This document shows, piece by piece, positions 33,327-42,020 of a stretch of DNA of 64,000 nucleotides. Where the stretch lies: assembly GCA_964527735.1 (NCBI GenBank), contig CAZGPG010000007.1:1-64000 (forward strand), given 5' to 3'. How positions within the stretch are numbered: the stretch's first letter is position 1; every line of letters begins with the position of its first letter. Under the pieces are notes generated by a model. That model worked only from the letters and a program-made list of their open reading frames with translations. It was not told the origin of the DNA and did no database searches. The translations under genes and the position numbers were made by a program. This DNA comes from JBEBVQ01 sp964527735 (GTDB lineage: Bacteria; Bacteroidota; Bacteroidia; Chitinophagales; Chitinophagaceae).

Positions 33327-35305
33327 ACCGTATTCGATTTTATGTCAAATTCAATATAGACGGAAGTGCCCTTGTCGGAGGAGGATTCGATGTTTATATT
33401 GCCGCTCAGCGATTCGACCCTGGCCAGGATATTCCGGAGGCCCATGCCGCTGCTCGGGGCGTTTGGATCATAACCTTTCCCATCATCCTCTACGGTAATG
33501 CTCATAATGGTTTCATCCGTGTGCAGCTGTACAAAGGCATTCTGAGCCTGTGCGTGTTTGAGGATATTCTGCACAAGTTCCTGTATAATGCGGTACGCAG
33601 ACAAGAGAAAATCCTGTTTCATCTGCTCAAATGAACCATTGGTCAGGATAGTAATCTCCAGGTTGTTCCCCTTCTGCATATAGGAGCAGAACAGACGGAC
33701 CGCTTCGGGCAGATCATAGCGCAGCAGTACATCAGGGGTCAGGTTGTGCGCGGTTTTGCGCACTTCATTGCTGATCGTGTCCAGCAGCATTTCCATTTTC
33801 CGGTAAACGGGGTCGCTAATCAGCAGAGCATGCACATCGCCCAGGGTATTCAGATTGATGGCTGCGGCAGACAACAGACCTCCTATACCGTCATGCAGTT
33901 CCCTTGCTATGCGTGTCCTTTCTTTCTCTTCCCCGTTCATGACAGCTTTCAGTTTGTTTATTTCTTCCTGCTGTTTCATGATATGGATCCTGCGCCTGGA
34001 GTTGATGTAAAAGCTCAGGAACAGGATGCCGATGGAAAGAATGCCGATGGAACTCGCGGCGATCCATATATTCCGGTTCTTCAGCTTGTTTTTTTCATTG
34101 ACCAGGAGCATCTCTTTATGGATCAGCTCTTTGTCTTTTTCAGCAATTTTGGATTGTGTTTCCAGCTTATCCAAGGCTTTGTTTCTTTCGGTGCTGTTCA
34201 GGCTGTCGCTGATCCGGCTGTAGGCTACCTGGTATTTGTAGGCGGATTCGAAATCGCCTTTCCGGGCATTCAGATCAGCGAGGTGTTTGTAATGAGAATA
34301 CGAGACCGTCGGTTTTGACGCCCAGGCGGGGAATGCCGCTCGTGCGCTGAGCGCATACTTTTCAGCCTCACTGAACGATCCGCGTTTACTAAAGACCCTG
34401 CTCAATCCCATCAGGGCCGAATACCTGGACCGATTACGTCCGGTAGCTAATTTCATAGATTGCTGAAAATATTCGACAGCCTGATCCAGCTCGTTTTTTC
34501 TGAAAGCATAATACCCCAGCAGCAGCAGTGACGCCTCCTGTTCTTCCGGCAGGGCTTCTTTTTTTCCTATTGCCAATGCTTTTGAGGCATAATATCCTGA
34601 AATGCCTATTTTTTCCGTATCGCCCAGGACACTAAAAACATTGGCCAGGTTGTTATAGATACGGCACAGCTTGGGGGTGTCATTGGTTAACATTGCTAAA
34701 CGTTCTGCCCTTTTCAGGTAATAAACAGCATTGTCTTCCTGGAAATTATCCAGCCAAACGCTGCCCATATTGAAGTAGATCTTGATCAGCTGTGATGTGT
34801 CTTTTATTGTGAGGGCATGATATTCGGCTTTCCTGAGGTAAATAATGGCAGAATCGTGGTCTATACTGAACATGTGTACTTTGGCCATAGCGGCATACCA
34901 TTCGCTGATGATTTTTTCTTTTTCATTGATGGGGACCATATAGCAATAGGGCAGGGCTTCCCACAGTACGGCGATCGCTTTCTCTTTTTCATGCTGCTCC
35001 GCATAATAATGACCTGTCTGGATGAGCGTATGGGCCATTCCTCTTAAATACCGCTTGTCAATACTCTCTTTTTTTGCTGCTTCCAGTTGGAGCATGATGC
35101 TATCCATATGCTTCGGGTAATAGCGGGATGACTCCCTGATCATGCGGTTGATCCTTGCGGTATCTGCCGGTGACACAGAAAAGGAAGGCTCATAGAAACG
35201 ATAGGAGCTTTCCTGTTGTGCATATACTAATGCCGGAAGGAAACATAAAAGCAGGAGGCCGCCTATTCCCCGAATACGTTTGTCAAAGTAGCGTACAAGA
35301 TGCAT
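33323..35305 (-). CDS. TPR-containing HisKA_3 sensor histidine kinase (system 1)
   Basis: 660 aa from the ATG at 35305, which directly precedes a signal-like segment ending LVYAQQ; a TTG at 35353 would add 16 residues. Residues ~60-380 are periplasmic TPR repeats. A coiled coil leads to one transmembrane span (~412-434). HisKA_3 follows with phosphoacceptor H471 in ARELHDGIGGLL. The ATPase part has QELVQNILKHA (N box), VEDDGKGYDP (G1) and GMGLRNI (G2). TPRs in the periplasm suggest sensing of a protein partner. It is cotranscribed with the regulator at 32688 and divergent from the T9SS gene at 35490. Paralogous to the kinase at 48823. Confidence 0.92.
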   Translation of the reverse strand: MHLVRYFDKRIRGIGGLLLLCFLPALVYAQQESSYRFYEPSFSVSPADTARINRMIRESSRYYPKHMDSIMLQLEAAKKESIDKRYLRGMAHTLIQTGHYYAEQHEKEKAIAVLWEALPYCYMVPINEKEKIISEWYAAMAKVHMFSIDHDSAIIYLRKAEYHALTIKDTSQLIKIYFNMGSVWLDNFQEDNAVYYLKRAERLAMLTNDTPKLCRIYNNLANVFSVLGDTEKIGISGYYASKALAIGKKEALPEEQEASLLLLGYYAFRKNELDQAVEYFQQSMKLATGRNRSRYSALMGLSRVFSKRGSFSEAEKYALSARAAFPAWASKPTVSYSHYKHLADLNARKGDFESAYKYQVAYSRISDSLNSTERNKALDKLETQSKIAEKDKELIHKEMLLVNEKNKLKNRNIWIAASSIGILSIGILFLSFYINSRRRIHIMKQQEEINKLKAVMNGEEKERTRIARELHDGIGGLLSAAAINLNTLGDVHALLISDPVYRKMEMLLDTISNEVRKTAHNLTPDVLLRYDLPEAVRLFCSYMQKGNNLEITILTNGSFEQMKQDFLLSAYRIIQELVQNILKHAQAQNAFVQLHTDETIMSITVEDDGKGYDPNAPSSGMGLRNILARVESLSGNINIESSSDKGTSVYIEFDIKSNTV

Positions 35306-35377
35306 GAAGGCATAAGTTATGGGAAAAGATTTGATGTAATGGTTGCAAATCAAAAGGAAGTAAGGTAAAAAAAATTA

Positions 35378-35421
35378 GGCATTTATGCCCTAATTCACCC
35401 AGGGATTGTCGGATACATTTG
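35378..35421 (+). promoter_or_regulatory. Palindromic operator plus -7 box of a second T9SS operon
   Basis: GGCATTTATGCC (35378-35389), exactly 24 nt, then TACATTTG (35414-35421). Identical in palindrome, spacing and -7 box to 27962-28005, while the 24 nt between differ. It lies in the divergent region between kinase 1 and the T9SS gene at 35490, so it could regulate both directions. Confidence 0.72.
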
Positions 35422-35489
35422 TATAAATTAGCCGGAGTATGTCTGTATATGGGTACATTATAATATCCGGATTTCTTTCACACTATTAA

Positions 35490-37304
35490 ATGGAAAATAT
35501 GAAGAAATGCATTACGTTATTTGGGATTCTTTTAGTGTTTCTGTCGGCTGCGCAACTGCATGCCCAGCAGGAAAACCAGTATCGATATCCCTACAATAAC
35601 ATATGGACCTTTGGGAGAGGCTATGGCCTGGATTTCAGCAGCGGCACGCCGGATACGTTCCGGAGCCAGATTGCCGGGATCCGTGCTGCCGCCACGCTCA
35701 GCAACGAAAAGGGCGAGCTGTTGTGCTATTCCAGCGGAGATACGGTATGGAATAAGGATGGCGAGGTGATGCCCGGCAGCCTCACAGCCATATTGCCTGC
35801 GCCGTATAGCGTGGACGGGAGCGGCGCCATCGGCTACGGGAGCCTGCAGGGTGCGCTGTTTGTACCTGTGATTGATAATCCCGACCGGTTTTATCTTTTT
35901 TCCATGCAGTCGCTGGAGACATTAATGGATTCAATACTTGGCGGTCCGACTACGGATGTAAACTTTCAAATGGTAAGGCTGTTCTACAGCGTAATAGATA
36001 TGACGCTTGACAATGGCAAAGGGGATATTGTACCCGGTATGAAAGGAATACAGATGGATTCGCTGCTCGGCGCTCCCATGATCGCTATCCCGGGTGAGGA
36101 TTGCAATATCTGGTTGTTGACCCACCAGGCAAATGAAAATAAATTCAGGGCTTATGAGATTACGGCTGCAGGTATAGCACAGTCGCCGGTTATTTCTTCC
36201 GTCGGCCACCTGACGGCTTCATTAATAGAACCGGTTGAGTTCCCTGTGAATCTGGTATTTGCCAATGCCACAATGAAAGTATCACCCAATAACAGGAAGC
36301 TGGCTTTATGCAGCAGCAACTGGATTCATTTTGAAGGGGAGCTTTCCGAAGGTATGGAATTGTTTGACTTTGATCCCGCCACAGGTATTGTTTCCAATGG
36401 CATTGTGCTGGATTCTGTAAATATGTGTTGGTCAGCCTGCTTTTCGCCGGACAATAGCAAGCTTTATGTAAATCGTGATGATGTCGGTTTGCGCACGATT
36501 GGGATTGATCAGTATGATCTTACCTGGCCTACTACAGAGGAGATTATCGAGTACAAGACGGTGATCTCCGATTCGCTGATAGAAAGATCGGATATGAAGC
36601 TGGGTCCCGACGGGAAAATATACGTAAACTCCATAGACACCGGTTATTTGCATGTAATCGAATCTCCGGATCTTGCAGATACGTTATGTAGCTTTAAACA
36701 CAATGTTGTACAGTTTCAGCCCGCCCCGGCACCCGACAATATTTCGGTCTATTATGGTTTCCTGATGGCCTGGACGGAAACCCTCCCCAATGATCTGGTC
36801 TTTCCTGTCCCTGATACATTACATGGCGCACGCCTGGATACGCTTTTGCCGGAATCCGGTACCCTGACTTTAAAAGCGCCGCAGGGAAGATTTATCAGAT
36901 GGAGTGACGGTAGTGAAGATTCCGTACTTACGGTCAGTGCCGCTGGTACGTACCTGGTAGGATATGGAACAGGCAGATGTATCTATACGGTAGATACCTT
37001 TGTTGTGGAAGCAGAGGACCCCTTTTCCGTTCAGAAACCGGGCGCCGCTGCACAAGCAGCCATTGTTGCCTTCCCGAATCCTGCACAGGAATTGATTTAC
37101 GTCAGCATATCAGGTCTTTCCGGTATTAATGGAACACTGATCCTTACCGATGCATTGGGGAGGATAGTCAGGGTACAAACATACAATCAGGATCGCCAGG
37201 CTATGTATGTACAGGGTCTGCCCAATGGCCTTTATAACCTGAAATACAGGGATTATAACGGTGTGTTTTCGGCAACGCCTGTCAGGGTGTTGATCGCCAG
37301 ATAG
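35490..37304 (+). CDS. WxFG/LDF-type propeller-like protein with T9SS type A domain
   Basis: 604 aa. The signal peptide ends at QLHAQQ. The N-terminal ~420 residues start with NNIWTFGRGYGLDFSSGTP and include CNIWLLTHQANENKFRAYEI and VSPNNRKLALCSSN. This domain recurs in the genes at 37371 and 42021 and looks like a six- or seven-bladed propeller built from 'printed statement' type repeats. Residues ~445-500 hold an Ig-like unit (RFIRWSDGSEDSVLTVS). The last ~80 residues, AFPNPAQELIYVS to SATPVRVLIAR, are a type A sorting domain. First gene of an operon behind the palindromic promoter. Function unknown; probably surface-exposed. Confidence 0.82.
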   Translation: MENMKKCITLFGILLVFLSAAQLHAQQENQYRYPYNNIWTFGRGYGLDFSSGTPDTFRSQIAGIRAAATLSNEKGELLCYSSGDTVWNKDGEVMPGSLTAILPAPYSVDGSGAIGYGSLQGALFVPVIDNPDRFYLFSMQSLETLMDSILGGPTTDVNFQMVRLFYSVIDMTLDNGKGDIVPGMKGIQMDSLLGAPMIAIPGEDCNIWLLTHQANENKFRAYEITAAGIAQSPVISSVGHLTASLIEPVEFPVNLVFANATMKVSPNNRKLALCSSNWIHFEGELSEGMELFDFDPATGIVSNGIVLDSVNMCWSACFSPDNSKLYVNRDDVGLRTIGIDQYDLTWPTTEEIIEYKTVISDSLIERSDMKLGPDGKIYVNSIDTGYLHVIESPDLADTLCSFKHNVVQFQPAPAPDNISVYYGFLMAWTETLPNDLVFPVPDTLHGARLDTLLPESGTLTLKAPQGRFIRWSDGSEDSVLTVSAAGTYLVGYGTGRCIYTVDTFVVEAEDPFSVQKPGAAAQAAIVAFPNPAQELIYVSISGLSGINGTLILTDALGRIVRVQTYNQDRQAMYVQGLPNGLYNLKYRDYNGVFSATPVRVLIAR

Positions 37305-37321
37305 ATTTTTTATAAACACCG

Positions 37322-37349
37322 GCAGCGTAGTACTACAGTGCTACGCTGC
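37322..37349 (+). terminator. Hairpin between two T9SS genes
   Basis: GCAGCGTAGTAC (37322-37333), loop TACA, GTGCTACGCTGC (37338-37349), 12 bp with one T-G wobble. It starts 17 nt after the stop of the 604 aa gene. The T-tract after it is short (TTTATAAAA), so it may attenuate rather than end transcription into 37371. Confidence 0.5.
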
Positions 37350-37370
37350 TTTATAAAAAGCATTGCACTG

Positions 37371-39806
37371 ATGATACGTTCTATAGCCCTGTTGATTATC
37401 TGCCTTTTTTGTGCGTATGCTTTAAAAGCGCAGTATGATCTGCGTGAGAACAATACCTGGGTATTTGGCTCTACTGTAAGTCTTGATTTCAATAGTGGTA
37501 TACCTGTCTATTCCCATACGCCGGTAGTGATGGGTGGTGCATGTACAGCGCCGTTTGTGGCGGTTTTGTACGAGGCGAGCGCCTCTGTATCCGATGCAAA
37601 CGGACAGTTGCTTTTCAGTACGGACGGCTCTTTTATATGGGACAGGTCACATACTAAAATGCCGAACGCACAGGCGCTGCATCCGTATGCGTCGCTTATG
37701 AACATGACACAATACTGTACCCAGGGCGCCACGATCGTACCTGTGCCCGGAGACCCCGGCAAATACTATGTTTTTTCACTTACAGGATCAGAGATACGTG
37801 ATTACTATATCGGCCAGCAATCTATGTATTGCGGGGCTGCGGGTCTGGATGGCGGAAGCCTGTTTTACAGTGTGGTGGATATGACGTTAAATGGAGGACA
37901 GGGGGATGTAGTACCCGGCAGTAAATGGATATCCCTTGATACCGGTCTTACGGAAAAGGCGATCGCCGTACGCGGCAACCGCTGCAATGTCTGGCTGATC
38001 GTGCATGCACGGGATTCAGCCTTGTTCAGGGCTTATGAAATTACGCGCCAGGGTATTAATCCTAATCCGGTTATCTCTTCAGTTGGTATCAGTGGGCATA
38101 TCGCCAGCCGGATGACCAATTCGTTCTGGACAAGCGGCCAACTGGTTATTTCTCCCGACAGGAAAAAACTGGCTGCCGGGTATGCAGAAGGCGGTGTACT
38201 CGAATTGTACGATTTTGACCCGAATACCGGCAAAATATCCAATGCTGTAACATTAAACAACAATAAGGATAACGGCGACTATCCTTATGGTCTCGCTTTT
38301 TCCCCGGATAATCTGAAGCTTTACGCTTACATAGGGAATAATAAGGTCAACTCGAATGCAATAGGCACCATATTTCAGTATAATCTGGAGCAGCCAACGA
38401 CCGCGTTGATCATCAGAACAAGAAAGGCAATCGCTACTGGTTTTGCACAGTCACAACTGAAGCTGGCTTCAAACGGGAAAATATATTGGCCGCTTACTAT
38501 GAGCAATTCCGGTCCTTCCGGCTCGGGTACGTTCTATCGCCGTTACATCAGTGCCATCAATTTCCCGGATGTAGTCGGTACAGGCTGCGGGTATGTAGGT
38601 ATGGCAGATTCATTTGTGAACGGATCTTTATCCGGTATTACCTGCAACGGCCTTCCCAATGAGATTGCTATGGCGCTGTCGGGAGGCGATACCGTGTCTT
38701 CCCGCACCGATACGGCCATCTGTTTGGATCAGGACAGTCTTGTTTTTGTTGCATGGCCAGGTTATGATACCTACCGCTGGGAGGATGGCAGCACGGATAC
38801 AAGGCGCGTGATCCGTACCGGTGGTCTTTTCATCCTGGTTTCCCGGGATTCCTGTCATACCCGTATTGATAGCTTTATGGTGAGGAAGGTAGATATCGCT
38901 CCTACAGATCCTGACATTTATTTATGCCTGCACCAGGAGGAAGTCATACTGATGGCTCCTTCGGGATTTGATGATTATACTTGGACGGATGAGACGAAAG
39001 ACAGCCGGTATATTGCCAGGGAACCCGGTATATATTGGGTAAACAGCAAAGGTCTTTGTCCTGAACGTACAGATACTTTTATTGTGACACGGGTTGATGA
39101 ATCTTTTTCTTTGGGAGCGGACACTGTTGTCTGTGATGGCGCTCCGGTTTTGCTGAGTGTCACAGTTCCGGATGCTGCTTATTTATGGCAGGATGGCAGC
39201 ACAGATAATAAATACCTGGTGACACAATCCGGCCGGTATCATCTCACTGTAAATCTTAAAGGATGTATAGCGCGTGATACGATAGATATGCTGATTAGGG
39301 ACATCAGGCAGGATCTGGGAGCGGATACGTTGCTGTGCAGTGATGAGCGGGTTGATATATCGCTAAGGGCAAACACACTTGCGGGGGATTTGATAATATG
39401 GAATGATGGCAGCAGTAATGCCTATCTGCCCGTGGCCGACACGGGTATATACTGGGTGACCGTGTCCGTAGCATCCTGCGAGGGGAGTGATACGATCAGG
39501 GTAATGCAGGAGATGTGTGATTGCCGGTTATACATTCCGGATGCCTTTACGCCCAATGGTGATGGGAAAAATGATGTCTTCCGTCCCTTCATACAGTCCG
39601 GATGCCCGGTCAGACAGTTCGAAATGCATATATACAATCGCTGGGGGCAGCGTGTATATACTGGAGCAGACCCGGCGAAAGGGTGGGATGGAATGTACAA
39701 CGGTCAGCCGGGAGAGATAGGTACCTACATGTTTCATATTTTATTTAAAGGTGGCACAGCAGGTAATGAGCAAATAATTAAAGGAGATGTTGTATTGATC
39801 CGGTAG
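37371..39806 (+). CDS. WxFG/LDF-type propeller-like protein with Ig repeats and T9SS type B domain
   Basis: 811 aa from the ATG at 37371. An upstream in-frame start at 37338 lies inside the hairpin and before the signal peptide, so it was rejected. The signal peptide ends ALKAQ. The N-terminal ~420 residues are paralogous to the 604 aa neighbour (NNTWVFGSTVSLDFNSGIP, CNVWLIVHARDSALFRAYEI). Four ~80 aa Ig-like units follow (TYRWEDGSTD, DYTWTDETKD, AYLWQDGSTD, LIIWNDGSSN). The C-terminus has FTPNGDGKNDVF, NRWGQRVY, GWDGMYNG and KGDVVLIR, a type B sorting domain. The operon partner therefore differs in export tail from the first gene. Nearest relative is the gene at 42021. Confidence 0.83.
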   Translation: MIRSIALLIICLFCAYALKAQYDLRENNTWVFGSTVSLDFNSGIPVYSHTPVVMGGACTAPFVAVLYEASASVSDANGQLLFSTDGSFIWDRSHTKMPNAQALHPYASLMNMTQYCTQGATIVPVPGDPGKYYVFSLTGSEIRDYYIGQQSMYCGAAGLDGGSLFYSVVDMTLNGGQGDVVPGSKWISLDTGLTEKAIAVRGNRCNVWLIVHARDSALFRAYEITRQGINPNPVISSVGISGHIASRMTNSFWTSGQLVISPDRKKLAAGYAEGGVLELYDFDPNTGKISNAVTLNNNKDNGDYPYGLAFSPDNLKLYAYIGNNKVNSNAIGTIFQYNLEQPTTALIIRTRKAIATGFAQSQLKLASNGKIYWPLTMSNSGPSGSGTFYRRYISAINFPDVVGTGCGYVGMADSFVNGSLSGITCNGLPNEIAMALSGGDTVSSRTDTAICLDQDSLVFVAWPGYDTYRWEDGSTDTRRVIRTGGLFILVSRDSCHTRIDSFMVRKVDIAPTDPDIYLCLHQEEVILMAPSGFDDYTWTDETKDSRYIAREPGIYWVNSKGLCPERTDTFIVTRVDESFSLGADTVVCDGAPVLLSVTVPDAAYLWQDGSTDNKYLVTQSGRYHLTVNLKGCIARDTIDMLIRDIRQDLGADTLLCSDERVDISLRANTLAGDLIIWNDGSSNAYLPVADTGIYWVTVSVASCEGSDTIRVMQEMCDCRLYIPDAFTPNGDGKNDVFRPFIQSGCPVRQFEMHIYNRWGQRVYTGADPAKGWDGMYNGQPGEIGTYMFHILFKGGTAGNEQIIKGDVVLIR

Positions 39807-39826
39807 GGGTTAATACAACATCTCCT
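39782..39826. terminator. Hairpin spanning the stop codon between convergent genes
   Basis: AGGAGATGTTGTATT (39782-39796) pairs perfectly, 15 bp, with AATACAACATCTCCT (39812-39826). The 15 nt loop contains the TAG stop of the type B gene, so the left arm is coding sequence for its last residues. Because it is symmetric it may stop transcription in both directions between 37371 and 39879. Confidence 0.65.
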
Positions 39827-39878
39827 CCTTTGTCGCTGTGGTTGATATGCCATCTTTGCAATAGGTGGATTTACAATC

Positions 39879-41993
39879 CTATTCTTTTACGAATGAATGT
39901 ACCTGAATAACTTCGCCTTCAGCGCTTATGATATGTACATAGTAAATACCAGGTACAAGATTCCCGATTTTTACCGAATGATCAGCAGTTCCTGTTTCCT
40001 CTATTTTTCTTCCTTGTATATCTGTAATGCGTATCCTGTAAGGCTTCGGACTGTCTATGTATAATGTTTCTTTTGCAGGGTTGGGATATATACGAATATC
40101 GTTGTTGTTGTATGCTGTCCCAATAGAAACATTATTTACTTCATAGGATTTGGAGGTGTCCGTACATCCGTGTTCATTGGTTACGGCTACCATATAATTT
40201 CCGTTTTCGGTGATGGTATAGGTACGATTGGTCGAGTCCTGTTCGGCCACACCGTTCTTATACCATTGATAACCGGCATAAGAGAGCGTTGTTGTTGCTA
40301 TATTCCCATCTATCTGGATCATGGCAGGCGCCATCTGGATAATTGTAAGATCAAGTGTTATTAAGGCGCTGTCGCATCCTGACGTATTCCGGAGGAGCAC
40401 ATCGTAAGCTCCGCTTTGGGTGTAAGTCATGTTATGAAAGGTATAGCTGTTGCAGGCGCTGTCTCTGATCGTTCCGGTTTTGTCATCGGAGCAGAGGAGC
40501 TTGAGCAGATAGCCGTTGCCACTGCCCGACAAAGAAGATAGCATATGTGTACCGTTACCCGGATCAAAGTCAACGGAGCCCTTAAATCCTCCGGCGACAT
40601 AGATACTGCGCTGCTGATCTACCAGGATTGCATTGCCATAGTCATCCTGGTATCCTGTGTTGGGGCCACCGATACTTTTCAACCAGAGTTGGTTACCGTC
40701 ATTGTCGAATTTGCAGATAAATATGTCATGCCCGCCGTGGGAGATAAGCTGCACTGTGTCTGCTCCGGCACCAAATACTGCCGTGTCTGCAAAGCAGCCG
40801 GTTACATACACATTGCCATCCTGGTCCAGGGTAATACCGTAGGGCGTGTCCATTTTTTTTCCGCCCATGCTTTTGGCCCAGATATAGTCTCCCTGGTTGT
40901 CCAGCTTGCAAACAAAAATGTCTTTTTCACCTCTTGAAATCAAAGGTGAGGTACTGCTTCCACCGAAATCCAGTGAGAAATCATAACATCCTGCCAGGTA
41001 GATAAATCCATTGTCATCAACGTGAATGGCGGTGCCCCAGTCATCCCAGGAGGGGCCTCCGTATTGTTTTACCCAGTCTAAAGTTCCGTCACTGCGCAGT
41101 TTCCAGATAAAAATGTCTTCCAGTCCGAAAGAGACCAGTACATGCGTTCCGCTGCCGATATCGAAATCAGACGCACCCCCGAAATATCCTGTAACAAAGA
41201 TATTGTCCTGCGCATCTGTAGTAATGCCCAAAGGCATGTCTGCCCAGAAATCGCCGGTTTTCCCGCCCCACAGGAAGTTGCCGTTCCCATCCAGCTTGCA
41301 GATAAAGATGTCTATACTGCCGGGTGTACCCGGGTCGCCATATACCCAAAAAGTACCGCTGCCGGGATCCAGGTCTGCCGTGTCCGTGAATATACCGGTG
41401 ACGATCACATTGCCAGAATTATCTGTGGTGAGCCTCGTGGGAGAAAACCCGCGGGAGCCCTCACCGATCTTCTTCGCCCATATATAATCCCCGGAGCTGT
41501 TGAGCTTGCATACAAAGCCTTCTACCGGATTTGCATAGTTGGGGTGCGTAAGTGTTGAAATGCTTACTATCCCCGAAAGTGTTTGAAACTCCATTGTTCC
41601 GGTGAAGCCTCCTGCAACGAAAATATTTCCCGCACGATCCAGACCCAGGCAATGCTGCTGATTTACATAATCCTGTCCGCTGATGTTCTTACGCCATATC
41701 AGCCGGCCGGATGTGTCAAATTTGGCCAGGAACAGGTTGCTTCCATTAGGATTGCTGCCGGTCAGTGTGTCGGGTGCTTGAAAACGAGGGTTAAAGAGCA
41801 CTGTGTCTTCAAAAGGTCCCAGGACATACAAGTGTCCTTCCCCGTCTGTTACCATACGTGTAGCTCCTGTCGTGTTATTGCTACCTATCTGCTGTACCCA
41901 GTCGAGTTGCTGTGCGGTGGTCTGCGACCAGGCAAATATTACCTGTGACAGCAGGAAAAATATTTTGATGAAGGAAGTTGCCTCACGTTTCAT
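39879..41993 (-). CDS. SBBP beta-propeller protein with T9SS type A domain
   Basis: 704 aa. A hydrophobic signal segment (FIKIFFLLSQVIFAW) ends near TTAQQ. About eight SBBP repeats cover residues ~25-500, for example GNVIVTGIFTDTADLDPGSG...DIFICKLDGNGNFLWGG. One CNSYTFHNMTYTQSGAYDV module follows at ~510-550, the same module present four times in the gene at 30053. An Ig-like unit is next, then a type A sorting domain (IRIYPNPAKETLYIDS to QVHSFVKE). It lies 27 nt downstream of the type B gene at 42021 and is probably cotranscribed with it. Confidence 0.83.
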   Translation of the reverse strand: MKREATSFIKIFFLLSQVIFAWSQTTAQQLDWVQQIGSNNTTGATRMVTDGEGHLYVLGPFEDTVLFNPRFQAPDTLTGSNPNGSNLFLAKFDTSGRLIWRKNISGQDYVNQQHCLGLDRAGNIFVAGGFTGTMEFQTLSGIVSISTLTHPNYANPVEGFVCKLNSSGDYIWAKKIGEGSRGFSPTRLTTDNSGNVIVTGIFTDTADLDPGSGTFWVYGDPGTPGSIDIFICKLDGNGNFLWGGKTGDFWADMPLGITTDAQDNIFVTGYFGGASDFDIGSGTHVLVSFGLEDIFIWKLRSDGTLDWVKQYGGPSWDDWGTAIHVDDNGFIYLAGCYDFSLDFGGSSTSPLISRGEKDIFVCKLDNQGDYIWAKSMGGKKMDTPYGITLDQDGNVYVTGCFADTAVFGAGADTVQLISHGGHDIFICKFDNDGNQLWLKSIGGPNTGYQDDYGNAILVDQQRSIYVAGGFKGSVDFDPGNGTHMLSSLSGSGNGYLLKLLCSDDKTGTIRDSACNSYTFHNMTYTQSGAYDVLLRNTSGCDSALITLDLTIIQMAPAMIQIDGNIATTTLSYAGYQWYKNGVAEQDSTNRTYTITENGNYMVAVTNEHGCTDTSKSYEVNNVSIGTAYNNNDIRIYPNPAKETLYIDSPKPYRIRITDIQGRKIEETGTADHSVKIGNLVPGIYYVHIISAEGEVIQVHSFVKE

Positions 41994-42020
41994 AGCTATA
42001 TAAATTTAGTCGTTTTTCTT

